From DATJLY01 sp035532935 (GTDB lineage: Bacteria > Pseudomonadota > Alphaproteobacteria > ATCC43930 > CGMCC-115725), in contig DATKQE010000026.1 of NCBI GenBank assembly GCA_035532935.1, positions 1-64,000 on the forward strand: 64,000 nt of DNA, written 5' to 3'. The notes beneath the pieces were generated by a model. That model did not search any database. It worked only from the letters and a program-made list of their open reading frames with translations, and was not told the DNA's origin. The translations under genes were made by a program, and so were the position numbers. This document shows, one piece after another, positions 17,038 to 25,452 of this stretch. How positions within the stretch are numbered: the first letter of the stretch is position 1; each line of letters opens with the position of its first letter.

Positions 17038-17066
17038 TTGACTTCGCATCCGCCCTCGCCTATACA
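17038..17066 (+). promoter_or_regulatory. Sigma-70-type promoter for rpmH-rnpA-yidD-yidC
   Basis: TTGACT at 17038-17043 and TATACA at 17061-17066 are separated by exactly 17 bases, close to consensus at both boxes. The predicted start lies near 17073, about 35 bases upstream of the rpmH GTG. It is the strongest promoter-like element seen in the window and fits the high expression expected of a ribosomal protein. Confidence 0.7.
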
Positions 17067-17107
17067 GCGGCCCGCGATCATGCGAGCGTGCTGCCGGAGT
17101 TTCCGCC

Positions 17108-17242
17108 GTGAAGCGCACCTACCAACCGAGCAAACTCGTCCGCAAGCGCCGCCATGGCTTCCGCCACCGCATGGCGAGCGTCGGTGGCAGGCGCGTGCTC
17201 GCCAACCGGCGTGCCAAGGGCAGGAAGCGGCTTTCCGCCTGA
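17108..17242 (+). CDS. rpmH: 50S ribosomal protein L34
   Basis: A 44-residue basic protein beginning with GTG: VKRTYQPSKLVRKRRHGF, then RMASVGGRRVLANRRAKGRK and LSA. The whole sequence fits bacterial L34, a late-assembling 50S protein that contacts domain III of 23S rRNA. The start is fixed by the invariant KRTYQPS. It heads the conserved rpmH-rnpA-yidD-yidC cluster. Confidence 0.97.
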   Translation: MKRTYQPSKLVRKRRHGFRHRMASVGGRRVLANRRAKGRKRLSA

Positions 17243-17261
17243 GGCGCCGGATCCGGGCGCA

Positions 17262-17648
17262 GTGGCGGTGGCCGGGCTCGCACGCCTGAAACGGCGGGCG
17301 GAATTTCTGCGTGTTGCGGGCAAGGGGCAGCGATGGTCGATGCCTGGTCTTGTGTTGCAGGCCTGGTCGCGCCCGGCCGGAACGGAATCCGTGGCGGCGG
17401 CGCGGGTCGGGTTCACCGCGAGCCGCCGGGTGGGGATCGCGGTCGCACGCAACCGGGCACGACGCCGCTTGCGCGCAGCGGCCGACCGGCTCCTGCCGGC
17501 GCACGCGGCGCCGGGACGGGATTACGTCATGATCGCGCGGAGCGGAACGCTGACACGGCCGTTCGCGCTGCTGCTCGGCGATCTCGAGACCGCGCTGAAG
17601 CGTCTGGGCGCGTGGCGCGCGGCGCCGGCGCCAAACGTGGAGGAATAG
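17262..17648 (+). CDS. rnpA: Ribonuclease P protein component
   Basis: A 128-residue basic protein from GTG at 17262; a second GTG at 17268 is equally possible. It begins LARLKRRAEFLRVAGKGQR, the usual RnpA opening, and carries the RNR motif VARNRARRRLRAA that contacts the P RNA, followed by RDYVMIARSG. It assists the catalytic RNA in 5' maturation of tRNA precursors. It follows rpmH by 19 bases and is separated from yidD by one base. Confidence 0.93.
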   Translation: MAVAGLARLKRRAEFLRVAGKGQRWSMPGLVLQAWSRPAGTESVAAARVGFTASRRVGIAVARNRARRRLRAAADRLLPAHAAPGRDYVMIARSGTLTRPFALLLGDLETALKRLGAWRAAPAPNVEE

Positions 17649-17649
17649 C

Positions 17650-17886
17650 GTGAGCGCCCTGTTGCGCGGGCTCATTCGCGCCTATCAGCTTCTGATCTCG
17701 CCGCTGCTGCTGCCGCGCTGCCGCTACCTGCCGACTTGCTCGGACTATGCCGCCGAGGCGATTGCGACCCACGGCGCGCTCCGGGGCGCCGTCCTGGCCG
17801 CGCGCCGGCTGCTGCGTTGCCATCCCTGGGGCGGCAGCGGCTATGACCCGGTGCCGCCGCACCACACCCCGCAGGCCTGCCGCTAG
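17650..17886 (+). CDS. yidD: Membrane protein insertion efficiency factor
   Basis: A 78-residue protein from GTG preceded by GGAGG at six bases. It has the family core IRAYQLLISPLLLPRCRYLPTCSDYAAEAI, with the conserved cysteines in RCRYLPTCS, then RLLRCHPWGGSGYDPVP. YidD is an amphipathic protein at the cytoplasmic membrane face that aids YidC/Sec insertion. It lies directly between rnpA and yidC as in most bacteria. Confidence 0.95.
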   Translation: MSALLRGLIRAYQLLISPLLLPRCRYLPTCSDYAAEAIATHGALRGAVLAARRLLRCHPWGGSGYDPVPPHHTPQACR

Positions 17887-17894
17887 ACAAGCGC

Positions 17895-19646
17895 ATGGAC
17901 GAGCAGCAACGCAATCTCATCATCGCCGTCGCGCTGTCGCTGGCGATCCTGTTCGCGTTCCAATTCTTCTTCTCCCGCCCGAAGGTCACGCCGCCGCAAC
18001 CGACGCAGCAGCAGGCGCAGCAGACGACCGCCGAGCCGCCAGTCGCGCAAGCGCCGACAGCAACACCCGCAGCGCCGGCAGCGACGGCGGCGAAACCGGG
18101 CACCCCGGCCCCGCGCGCGCAGGTGCTGGCCGCAGCGCCGCGCGTTCCCATTGCCGCGCCGAGCCTCAATGGCTCGATCGATCTCGCCGGCGCGCGCATC
18201 GACGACCTCACCCTCGTCAACTATCACGAGACCACCAACCCCAAGAGCCCGGAGATCGTCCTGCTCGCGCCCGACGGCACCGGCCATCCCTATTTCGTGC
18301 AGTTCGGTTGGATCGCGGCCGAGCCCGGCGTCAAGGTGCCCGGGCCGGACACGCGCTGGACCAGCAATGGCGGCAAGCTCACGGCGGACCACCCGGCGGT
18401 ACTGAGCTGGGATAACGGCGCCGGCCTCGTCTTCAAGGAGACATTCTCGGTCAACAGCGACTACATGTTCCGTATCGACCAGACTGTGGAGAATCACTCC
18501 GCGGCGGCGGTGCAGGTCTTTCCCTACGCGCGGGCGGCGCGGATCGGCACGGTCCCGGTCTCCAGCACCTATCTCCTGCACGAAGGCCCGATCGGCGTGC
18601 TCGACGGCCGGCTGCACGACGGGTCGTTCGGCGACAAGTTCAATTATGCGGACATGGAAAAGATCGCCGACCAGTCGTACACGACGACGGGTGGTTGGCT
18701 CGGCTTCACCGACAAGTATTGGCTCGTCGCACTGATCCCGCCGCAGCACCAGCAGGTCAAGGCGAGCCTGCGCTTTTCCGACGCCAATCACACCGACATC
18801 TACCAGGCGGAATACATCGCCGGCGAAAAGTCGCTGGCGCCCGGCCAAACCAGCTCGGTCGAAAGCCGGCTGTTCGCGGGCGCCAAGGAAGTGGCGCTGC
18901 TCGACCACTATGAATCCGTCGACGGCGTTCCGCGCTTCGACCGGGCGATCGATTTCGGCCTGTTCTATTGGATCACCAAGCCGATCTTCCTCACGCTCGA
19001 TTTCTTCTATCACCTGATCGGCAATTTCGGCCTCGCCATCATGCTGCTGACGGTGACGATCAAGCTGATCTTCTTCCCGCTCGCCAACAAGTCCTACCGC
19101 GCGATGAGCAAGATGAAGCTGCTGCAGCCGGAAATGGCGAAGCTGCGCGAGCGTTTCGGCGATGACAAGCAGCGCCTCAACCAGGAGATGATGGCGCTCT
19201 ACAAGCGCGTCGGCGCCAACCCGATGGCGGGGTGCCTGCCGATCGTCATCCAGATCCCGGTGTTCTTCTCGCTCTACAAGGTGCTCTACGTCACGATCGA
19301 GATGCGGCACGCGCCGTTCTACGGCTGGATCCACGATCTCTCGGCGCCCGATCCCACCACCTTCGTCAATCTTTTCGGCCTGCTGCCGTTCACGCCGCCC
19401 GACATCTCGTACCTGCATATCGGCGCCTGGCCCCTCATCATGGGGGTCACCATGTTCCTGCAGCAAAAGCTCAATCCGCAGCCGCCCGATCCGATGCAGG
19501 CGAAGATGTTCATGATCCTGCCGGTGGTGTTCACCTTCATGCTGTCACGGTTCGCGGCCGGCCTGGTCATCTATTGGAGCTGGAACAACCTGCTTTCGAT
19601 CGCGCAGCAATGGGTAATCATGCGCCGCGCCGGCCTCCGCCGATAG
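17895..19646 (+). CDS. yidC: Membrane protein insertase YidC
   Basis: A 583-residue insertase. An N-terminal signal anchor (about 8-28) is followed by a Pro/Ala/Gln-rich linker, a large periplasmic beta domain (about 90-340) and the conserved core with five further helices: DFFYHLIGNFGLAIMLLTVTIKLIFFPLANKSYRAM, QIPVFFSLYKVLYVTIEMRHAPFYGWIHDLS, and the last helix near LVIYWSWNNLLSIAQQW. It inserts membrane proteins alone or with SecYEG. The length and domain set are those of a Gram-negative YidC. Confidence 0.97.
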   Translation: MDEQQRNLIIAVALSLAILFAFQFFFSRPKVTPPQPTQQQAQQTTAEPPVAQAPTATPAAPAATAAKPGTPAPRAQVLAAAPRVPIAAPSLNGSIDLAGARIDDLTLVNYHETTNPKSPEIVLLAPDGTGHPYFVQFGWIAAEPGVKVPGPDTRWTSNGGKLTADHPAVLSWDNGAGLVFKETFSVNSDYMFRIDQTVENHSAAAVQVFPYARAARIGTVPVSSTYLLHEGPIGVLDGRLHDGSFGDKFNYADMEKIADQSYTTTGGWLGFTDKYWLVALIPPQHQQVKASLRFSDANHTDIYQAEYIAGEKSLAPGQTSSVESRLFAGAKEVALLDHYESVDGVPRFDRAIDFGLFYWITKPIFLTLDFFYHLIGNFGLAIMLLTVTIKLIFFPLANKSYRAMSKMKLLQPEMAKLRERFGDDKQRLNQEMMALYKRVGANPMAGCLPIVIQIPVFFSLYKVLYVTIEMRHAPFYGWIHDLSAPDPTTFVNLFGLLPFTPPDISYLHIGAWPLIMGVTMFLQQKLNPQPPDPMQAKMFMILPVVFTFMLSRFAAGLVIYWSWNNLLSIAQQWVIMRRAGLRR

Positions 19647-20299
19647 AACCCGAATCCGCGCTTCATCCGCCCGAGCCCGCGCCCGAGCCAGCGGCGCTCG
19701 AGGCGGGACGCCTGCTCTTCGCGCAGGAATGCCGCTTCATTGCCGCCGCGGCGGAGGCCGAGGCGCTGCCGCAGGAAATCTTGCCGGAAGTCGCCTTCCT
19801 CGGCCGCTCCAATGTCGGCAAGTCGAGCCTGCTCAATGCTCTGGTCGGACGGAACGCGCTGGCGCGCGTCTCCGACACGCCCGGGCGCACGCGCCAGGTC
19901 GTGTTCTTCGCCTTGCGGCGATTGATGCTGGTCGATCTGCCGGGCTATGGCTTCGCCGCCGCGCCCAAGGACGAGATCCGGCGCTGGAGTCGGCTCGTGC
20001 CGCTCTACATCAAGGGCCGCGCCGGGCTGAAGCGCGTGCTGGTGCTCATCGATTCGCGCCACGGCTTCAAGCCGGCCGACCGCGACTTCATGACGCTGCT
20101 CGACCAGGCGGCGGTCTCTTACCAGATCGTGCTGACAAAGCTCGACCGGGCGCCGCCGGACGTGCTGGCGGCAAACCTCGCGGCGATGACGGCAGAACTT
20201 GCTTCGCATGTCGCGGCGCATCCCCAGATGCATTTGACGAGCGCGCATGAAGGCCTCGGCATCGCCGAGCTGCGCGCCGCGCTCGCCGCGCTCGCCTGA
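19610..20299 (+). CDS. engB: Ribosome-biogenesis GTPase EngB/YsxC
   Basis: A 229-residue GTPase from ATG at 19610, overlapping yidC by 37 bases; a long Pro/Glu-rich N terminus (about 1-35) precedes the domain. G1 is FLGRSNVGKSSLLNAL, switch I includes DTPGRTRQ, G3 is VDLPGYGF, and G4 is LTKLDRAPP. It acts in assembly of the 50S subunit. The yidC-engB-argB order is common in alphaproteobacteria. The N-terminal extension may be shorter in reality, with an internal start. Confidence 0.92.
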   Translation: MGNHAPRRPPPIEPESALHPPEPAPEPAALEAGRLLFAQECRFIAAAAEAEALPQEILPEVAFLGRSNVGKSSLLNALVGRNALARVSDTPGRTRQVVFFALRRLMLVDLPGYGFAAAPKDEIRRWSRLVPLYIKGRAGLKRVLVLIDSRHGFKPADRDFMTLLDQAAVSYQIVLTKLDRAPPDVLAANLAAMTAELASHVAAHPQMHLTSAHEGLGIAELRAALAALA

Positions 20300-20367
20300 G
20301 GCACCGTGCCCGCATCGCGCCTCGAGCGCTGGCAGCCGCGAGCGAAGCGCGCTACATTGCAGCGCCC

Positions 20368-21267
20368 ATGAGCCAGCCGGTCACCGATCCCGCCGCCAAG
20401 GCCGCGACGCTCGCGGCGGCGCTCCCTTATTTCCGGCGCTACGCGGGCAAGACCGTCGTGATCAAATACGGCGGCCACGCCATGGGCGACAGCGCCATCG
20501 GCACCATGTTCGCCGAGGACATCGTTCTCTTGAAGCAGGTCGGGATCAATCCGATCGTCGTCCACGGCGGCGGCCCGCAAATCGGCCAGATGCTGGAGCG
20601 GCTCAAGATCAAGAGCTCGTTCGTCGACGGGCTGCGCGTTACCGACGCCGCGACCGTCGAGATCGTCGAGATGGTGCTGTCGGGCTCGATCAACAAGGAA
20701 CTCGTCACGGCGATCAACAAGGCCGGCGGACTCGCCGTCGGGCTCTCGGGCAAGGACGCCGACCTCATCCACGCCAAGAAGCTCGAGCGCACCCGGCGCG
20801 ATCCCGACAGCAACATCGAGCGCCTGCTCGACCTCGGCTTCGTCGGCGAGCCCACCAAGATCAACGACCGCGTGCTCGAGCTGTTTCGCAATTCCGACAT
20901 CATCCCGGTGATCGCGCCCATTGGCGTGGGCGCCGCGGGCGAGACCTACAACATCAACGCCGATACCGTCGCCGGCGCCGTCGCGGCGGCGGTCAAGGCG
21001 AAGCGGTTCCTGCTGCTCACCGACGTGGCGGGTGTGCTCGACCGTGCCAAGCGGCCATTGCCACAGCTCGCGATCGCGGAGGCCGAGGCGCTCATCGCCG
21101 ACGGCACCATCAGCGGCGGCATGATCCCCAAGGTCGCGACCTGCCTCGAGGCGGTGATCGGCGGCGTCGAGGCCGCGGTCATCATCGACGGCCGCGTGCC
21201 GCACGCGATCCTGCTCGAACTCTTTGCCGAAGGCGCCGGCACGCTCATTCATCGCGCGCCCGATTGA
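20368..21267 (+). CDS. argB: Acetylglutamate kinase
   Basis: A 299-residue amino-acid kinase. VIKYGGHAMGD near residue 33, NPIVVHGGGPQIGQML, the substrate loop around DGLRVTDAATVEIVEMVLSG, and NINADTVAGAVAAAVKAKRFLLLTDVAGV are all diagnostic of ArgB, which phosphorylates N-acetylglutamate in arginine synthesis. KVATCLEAVIGGVEAAVIIDGR at the C terminus matches the arginine-sensitive hexameric type, so feedback inhibition by arginine is plausible. Confidence 0.96.
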   Translation: MSQPVTDPAAKAATLAAALPYFRRYAGKTVVIKYGGHAMGDSAIGTMFAEDIVLLKQVGINPIVVHGGGPQIGQMLERLKIKSSFVDGLRVTDAATVEIVEMVLSGSINKELVTAINKAGGLAVGLSGKDADLIHAKKLERTRRDPDSNIERLLDLGFVGEPTKINDRVLELFRNSDIIPVIAPIGVGAAGETYNINADTVAGAVAAAVKAKRFLLLTDVAGVLDRAKRPLPQLAIAEAEALIADGTISGGMIPKVATCLEAVIGGVEAAVIIDGRVPHAILLELFAEGAGTLIHRAPD

Positions 21268-21278
21268 GGAACCCATTC

Positions 21279-22982
21279 ATGGACATGGCAACCAAGGCGA
21301 AAGCGAAGCCGCGCATGAGCGGCGCACCCGAACGCGCCTATCCCGATCTGCACGACCATCTGCGCGCGCTCGACAAGGCCGGGCTCCTCGTCACCGTTTC
21401 GCGGCCGATCGACAAGGATAGCGAGATGCACCCCCTGGTGCGCTGGCAGTTCCGCGGCGGCATCGCCGAGAAGGACCGCAAGGCGTTCCTGTTCACCAAC
21501 GTCATCGACGCCAAGGGAAAGCGCTACGACATCCCGGTGGCGGTGGGCGCGCTCGCCGCCAACCGCGAGATCTATCGCCTCGGCATCGGCTGCGCGCTCG
21601 ACCAGATCAACGAGACCTGGAACCGCGCCGTAGCGCACCCGATTCCGCCGCGCATCGTCGCGAATGCGCCGTGCCAGGAGATCGTCATCACCGGCAAGGC
21701 GCTCGACCGCAAGGGCAACGCGCTCGACGGCATCCCGGTGCCGATCTCGACGCCCGGCTGGGACATCGCGCCCTACACCACGCTGTCGCAATACATCACC
21801 AAGGATCCCGACACCGGCATCCAGAACATGGGCATCTATCGCGGCCAAGTGAAGGCGCCGCGGCGGCTCGGCATGAATCCATCGCTCGAATTGCGGCCCG
21901 GCATCTATGTGCACTGGGAAAAAGCCCGTGCGCGCGGCAAGAAGCTCGAAGCGGCGGTGATCGTCGGCGCGCCGCCCTGCATCGCCTTCACCTCGGCGCA
22001 GAAGCTGCCCGAGACCATGGACGAGCTCCACGTCGCGGGCGGGCTGGTCGGATCGCCGATCAACGTCGTCCGGGCCAAGACCGTCGACCTCCTGGTGCCG
22101 GCCGAGGCGGAGATTGTGATCGAGGGCCTGATCGACACCGAGTGGCTCGAGCCCGAGGCGCCGTTCGGCGAATCGCACGGCCACGTCAATCTGCAGGAAT
22201 ACAACGCCTTTATGGAGGTGACCTGCATCACGCGCCGGCGCGACGCGATCCTGACTTCGATCATCTCACAGGTGACGCCGAGCGAATCGAGCCTCATCAA
22301 GCGTGTGGCGCTCGAGCCCATGTTCCTCGCGCATTTGCACGACACGCTCGGCATCAGGGGCGTCAAGCGCGTCTCCATGCACGAGCCGCTCACCAATCTG
22401 CGCAAGGTGCTGGTGCTGGTCATGGAGCGCGACATGCCGCCAACGGAGGTGTGGCGCGCGCTCTATGGCGCGGCGGCGCTGCATCGCGCGGCCGGCAAAT
22501 ACATCATCGCCGTCAACGACGACATCGACCCCAATAATGCCGATGCGCTGCTCTGGGCGATGTCCTATCGCGCCAATCCAACGCTCGACCTCCACGTCCT
22601 GCCGCACCGCGATCAGGGCCACGGGCCGCGCAGCAAGCGCAACGGCGGGGTCGACGCTTCGGTGCTGATCGACGCCACGCTCAAGGAGGATTTCCCGCCG
22701 ATCTCGCTGCCCAAGCGCGAATACATGGAGCACGCGCGGGGCATCTGGGAGGAACTGAAGCTGCCGCCGTTGAAGCCGGAGACGCCGTGGTACGGCTATT
22801 CGCTCGGCGAATGGGGCGACGAGCTGGAACAGGCGGCGCAGCGCGCCGTCAGGGGCGATTACTTCGAGACCGGCAAGCTCATGGCCAAGCGGCGACGCAA
22901 GGACGTGCGGATCAACACCGAAGTCCGCGATCTCGCCCCGTCGTCGCGCGTCACGCCAAAGCGCGGCCGCAAACGAAGCTGA
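21279..22982 (+). CDS. UbiD family prenylated-FMN decarboxylase
   Basis: A 567-residue protein from ATG at 21279; the upstream frame runs antisense-free through argB and is not coding. The N-terminal LHDHLRALDKAGLLVTVSRPIDKD and the central ASRP-like GESHGHVNLQEYNAFMEVTCITRRRDAILTSIISQVTPSES block match UbiD enzymes, which reversibly decarboxylate aromatic or unsaturated acids using prenyl-FMN. The C-terminal tail (about 540-567) is basic. It is longer than E. coli UbiD and no ubiX is adjacent, so it may be a non-ubiquinone member. Gap to argB is 11 bases. Confidence 0.85.
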   Translation: MDMATKAKAKPRMSGAPERAYPDLHDHLRALDKAGLLVTVSRPIDKDSEMHPLVRWQFRGGIAEKDRKAFLFTNVIDAKGKRYDIPVAVGALAANREIYRLGIGCALDQINETWNRAVAHPIPPRIVANAPCQEIVITGKALDRKGNALDGIPVPISTPGWDIAPYTTLSQYITKDPDTGIQNMGIYRGQVKAPRRLGMNPSLELRPGIYVHWEKARARGKKLEAAVIVGAPPCIAFTSAQKLPETMDELHVAGGLVGSPINVVRAKTVDLLVPAEAEIVIEGLIDTEWLEPEAPFGESHGHVNLQEYNAFMEVTCITRRRDAILTSIISQVTPSESSLIKRVALEPMFLAHLHDTLGIRGVKRVSMHEPLTNLRKVLVLVMERDMPPTEVWRALYGAAALHRAAGKYIIAVNDDIDPNNADALLWAMSYRANPTLDLHVLPHRDQGHGPRSKRNGGVDASVLIDATLKEDFPPISLPKREYMEHARGIWEELKLPPLKPETPWYGYSLGEWGDELEQAAQRAVRGDYFETGKLMAKRRRKDVRINTEVRDLAPSSRVTPKRGRKRS

Positions 22983-23137
22983 GACGGGCCGCGCCGAGCC
23001 GGACGATCTCTCAACGAAACGTGAAGCAGGCGGCGCGGCGGCGCTGGACCTTAAGCGATTCATCATCGAGCGTTCCTATGGTGTGGCGCTAGCGCCGGGG
23101 CGCGCGGTTGCGCTCCGAATCACGGGACGCCGCCACC

Positions 23138-24385
23138 ATGCAGGCCTGTCTTTCGAGGCTTCTTGCCGGGCTGAAGAGCGGCGGCTGGCTGAACCGCCGG
23201 CGCGTCCTCGCCTATGGCGGGATCCTGCTTGCGGTCGAGCTGGTGACCTTCGGCGTTCTCGTCGCGGGAACCCACGGCTTCTTGGTGAAGCTCGCCCGGC
23301 CGACCACCACCGATTTCGTCAGCTTCTATGCCGCCGGCAAGCTCGCGGATGCCGGGACGCCCGCGCTCGCCTATCACCAGCCCGAGCATTATGCGGCCGA
23401 GGAGCGGGCGACCGCGCCGGGAATCCGCTATCAGTTCTTCTATTATCCGCCGATCTTCCTGCTGCTCTGCGCCGTCCTCGCGCGGCTGCCCTATCTTGTC
23501 GCCTTTGTCGCATTCGAAGTTTTGAGCCTGATCGCCTGGGTCCTGGTCGCGCGCCGCATCCTGCGCGAGCCGGGATGGCGAGTGATCGGCGCGATCCTCG
23601 CCTTCCCGGCGGGGCTGTGGACGCTCGGCCTCGGGCAGAATGCGTTCCTGACCGCGTCGCTGTTCGGGGCCGCGACCCTGCTGATCGACCGCCGTCCGGC
23701 AGCGGCGGGGGCCCTGTTCGGCGCGCTCTGCTTCAAGCCTCACATCGGCATCCTCGTTCCCGTCGCGCTCGCGGCGGGCCGCCATTGGCGCGCTTTCGCC
23801 GCCGCCGCTGCCACCGTGGCGGCGTGCCTGGTCCTTTCCCTGGTTCAGGTCGGCTGGCAGACTTGGCACGATTTTCTGGTCGCGGCGGCAGGCATGAGCA
23901 CGACCTATGTCTCCGGGCGCATCGATTTCGCGGGTTTCATCAGTCCGTTCGGCGCGGTCCGGCTGCTCGGCGGCGGCCCGCTCCTCGCCTATGGCGTCCA
24001 AGCGGCGGCAACCCTCGCGGCCGCCGCGCTGGTGTGGTCGGTCTGGCGCCGCCGCCTGGACCTCCCCGTCCGGGCCGCGACCCTGGCCGCCGCCACGCCG
24101 GTCGCAGTCCCGGTCATGCTGATCTATGACCTCATGATCGCCGCGGTCGCCCTGCTGTGGCTCGTCCGCGCCGGCCGGCAAAGCGGCTTCCCGCCCTGGG
24201 CGAAGACGGTTCTGGCCGGCGTCTTCATCACCCCGCTGCTGTCGCGCAACATCGCCACCGCCTGGCACGTGCCAATGGCGCCCATGGCCGCGCTGGCGCT
24301 GCTCGCGCTCGCCGCTTTCTGGGCGCCCCGCGAACGCCGCCCAAGGCGTGCCACGCTGAGCCGCGTCGGCGCGGAACACGGATAG
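23138..24385 (+). CDS. GT87/DUF2029-type polytopic membrane glycosyltransferase
   Basis: A 415-residue membrane protein from ATG at 23138; a TTG at 23108 is in frame but unlikely. It has about ten hydrophobic helices and the family pattern TDFVSFYAAGKLADAGTPALAYH followed by QFFYYPPIFLLLCAVLARLPY, the GT-C style loop with an acidic residue after helix 1. Further on, LTLGLGQNAFLTASLFGAATLLIDRRP and FKPHIGILVPVALAAGRHWRA are typical of the alpha-mannosyltransferase/DUF2029 group, which uses polyprenyl-phosphate sugars on the outer face. Acceptor unknown. Confidence 0.8.
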   Translation: MQACLSRLLAGLKSGGWLNRRRVLAYGGILLAVELVTFGVLVAGTHGFLVKLARPTTTDFVSFYAAGKLADAGTPALAYHQPEHYAAEERATAPGIRYQFFYYPPIFLLLCAVLARLPYLVAFVAFEVLSLIAWVLVARRILREPGWRVIGAILAFPAGLWTLGLGQNAFLTASLFGAATLLIDRRPAAAGALFGALCFKPHIGILVPVALAAGRHWRAFAAAAATVAACLVLSLVQVGWQTWHDFLVAAAGMSTTYVSGRIDFAGFISPFGAVRLLGGGPLLAYGVQAAATLAAAALVWSVWRRRLDLPVRAATLAAATPVAVPVMLIYDLMIAAVALLWLVRAGRQSGFPPWAKTVLAGVFITPLLSRNIATAWHVPMAPMAALALLALAAFWAPRERRPRRATLSRVGAEHG

Positions 24386-24432
24386 AATAATGCTGCCGGT
24401 CGCACGCTAACGTTGTATGATGGTGTCGGATC

Positions 24433-24810
24433 ATGAACCAACCGGAAGCGAAGCACGTCCTGGTGGTTGATGACGATGCGGCGTACCGGAGGATCGTCGC
24501 ACGGATGCTCGTGGGCGCCGGCTTCAAGGTCACTGTCGCCGAGGATTTCCGCGCGGCGATGCGCGTCATCGATGGTTCGGACCCGGTCGATCTTCTGCTG
24601 ACGGATATCGGCCTGCCCCTGGGCACGCCGCATGGTCTCTCGCTCGGTTCCGTGGCGCGGGTGCAGCACCCCGCACTCAAGGTTCTGTTCATGACCGGCG
24701 ATCAGGACCCGGCGAAGTTCGCGCTCTTTGCGCCGGAATCGACTTCGGTGCTGGCGAAGCCGTTCGACGCCGAGGCGTTGATCGCGGCGGTCAATTCGAT
24801 GCTGGCGTAG
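24433..24810 (+). CDS. Single-domain response regulator (CheY-like receiver)
   Basis: A 125-residue receiver with no output domain. The acidic pocket is D13-D15, the phosphoacceptor D58 in LLLTDIGLP, the conserved T88 in FMTGD, and K109 in AKPFD. It is followed by no kinase gene and probably acts as a phosphotransfer intermediate or protein-interaction switch. The nearest kinase is the orphan one near 13-15 kb, but a pairing is speculative. Confidence 0.92.
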   Translation: MNQPEAKHVLVVDDDAAYRRIVARMLVGAGFKVTVAEDFRAAMRVIDGSDPVDLLLTDIGLPLGTPHGLSLGSVARVQHPALKVLFMTGDQDPAKFALFAPESTSVLAKPFDAEALIAAVNSMLA

Positions 24811-24922
24811 CCGCACGGCCCATCGGCCTACACGTAGAATCCCGTACGGGAATCTCCGAACTTTTCCGTCATCGGCACAAGCAGCATTTCTTATGGGTCG
24901 CAGCTTCATCACGGGGCGACTC

Positions 24923-25123
24923 ATGAACCACCACCGACCCGACTTCGCTTCCGGCTGGCCCGCGCCGCGCATCGCACGCGGCCAGCGCTTGATGACGGCA
25001 CGGCACCTTCGGGCGAGACGGCTGCTGGACGAACTCCTCCTCCGCCTCGAGTTCGAGGAATTGGCCGCGTGTTGCGGGGCAAGGCATTCGCGCACCGCGC
25101 CCGTCTTCGCATCGCCGCGGTGA
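24923..25123 (+). CDS. Possible small basic ORF, weak support
   Basis: A 66-codon frame from ATG at 24923 with a weak GGGGCGAC upstream; an ATG at 24893 would add ten residues. The product is Arg-rich with one helix-like stretch RHLRARRLLDELLLRLEFEEL and no recognised domain. It lies in the 332-base stretch between the response regulator and the 25143 small gene, which otherwise shows nothing. It could be chance coding in GC-rich DNA. Confidence 0.25.
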   Translation: MNHHRPDFASGWPAPRIARGQRLMTARHLRARRLLDELLLRLEFEELAACCGARHSRTAPVFASPR

Positions 25124-25142
25124 CATTGGGGGAGTGCAAGCC

Positions 25143-25313
25143 ATGCAATGCATCGAGCCGACCGACTTTATGACGATCGAGTGCCTGAAACGCCAGGCGC
25201 GCCGCATGCGGCTCGAGGCCAATCGCGCCTCCACGTCGCTGGCGGCACAGTTCATCGCGCTCGCCGAGCTCTACGAAAGCCAGGCGGTGCGGCGGGAAGT
25301 GACAGTTGCATAA
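25143..25313 (+). CDS. Small 56-residue helical protein of unknown function
   Basis: ATG at 25143 follows GGGGGAG at 25128-25134, an ideal ribosome-binding site, and the frame closes with TAA at 25311. The product starts MQCIEPTDFMTIECLKRQ and continues with two helices (about 9-28 and 32-50) including ASTSLAAQFIALAELYES. Small proteins with a similar pattern of a cysteine/arginine-rich helix and an LAELYE helix are widespread in alphaproteobacteria, with no known function. Confidence comes from the strong start signal and amphipathic pattern. Confidence 0.6.
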   Translation: MQCIEPTDFMTIECLKRQARRMRLEANRASTSLAAQFIALAELYESQAVRREVTVA

Positions 25314-25416
25314 CGCCGCGCCGGCCAAGCTGATTCAAGCGGCGTCGCGCCCGACGACGATTGGGCGCCGTCCCCCACGGTCGGGAACGACCGCGAACCG
25401 GCGCGGCGCCGTCAAG

Positions 25417-25452
25417 AGACGTCCTTGAGAAATCAGACGTCCTTGAGAAATC
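25417..25452. repeat. Perfect 18-bp tandem duplication
   Basis: The 18-base unit AGACGTCCTTGAGAAATC occurs twice without mismatch at 25417-25434 and 25435-25452. On the minus strand the inner copy supplies the end of the NirA/CysJ chimera and its TGA stop forms at the junction between copies; without the duplication the frame would read one residue further. Confidence 0.95.

Noticed and set aside
17883..19466. 527-codon minus-strand frame
   Set aside because: Shadow of yidC; charged, repetitive product without fold signals.
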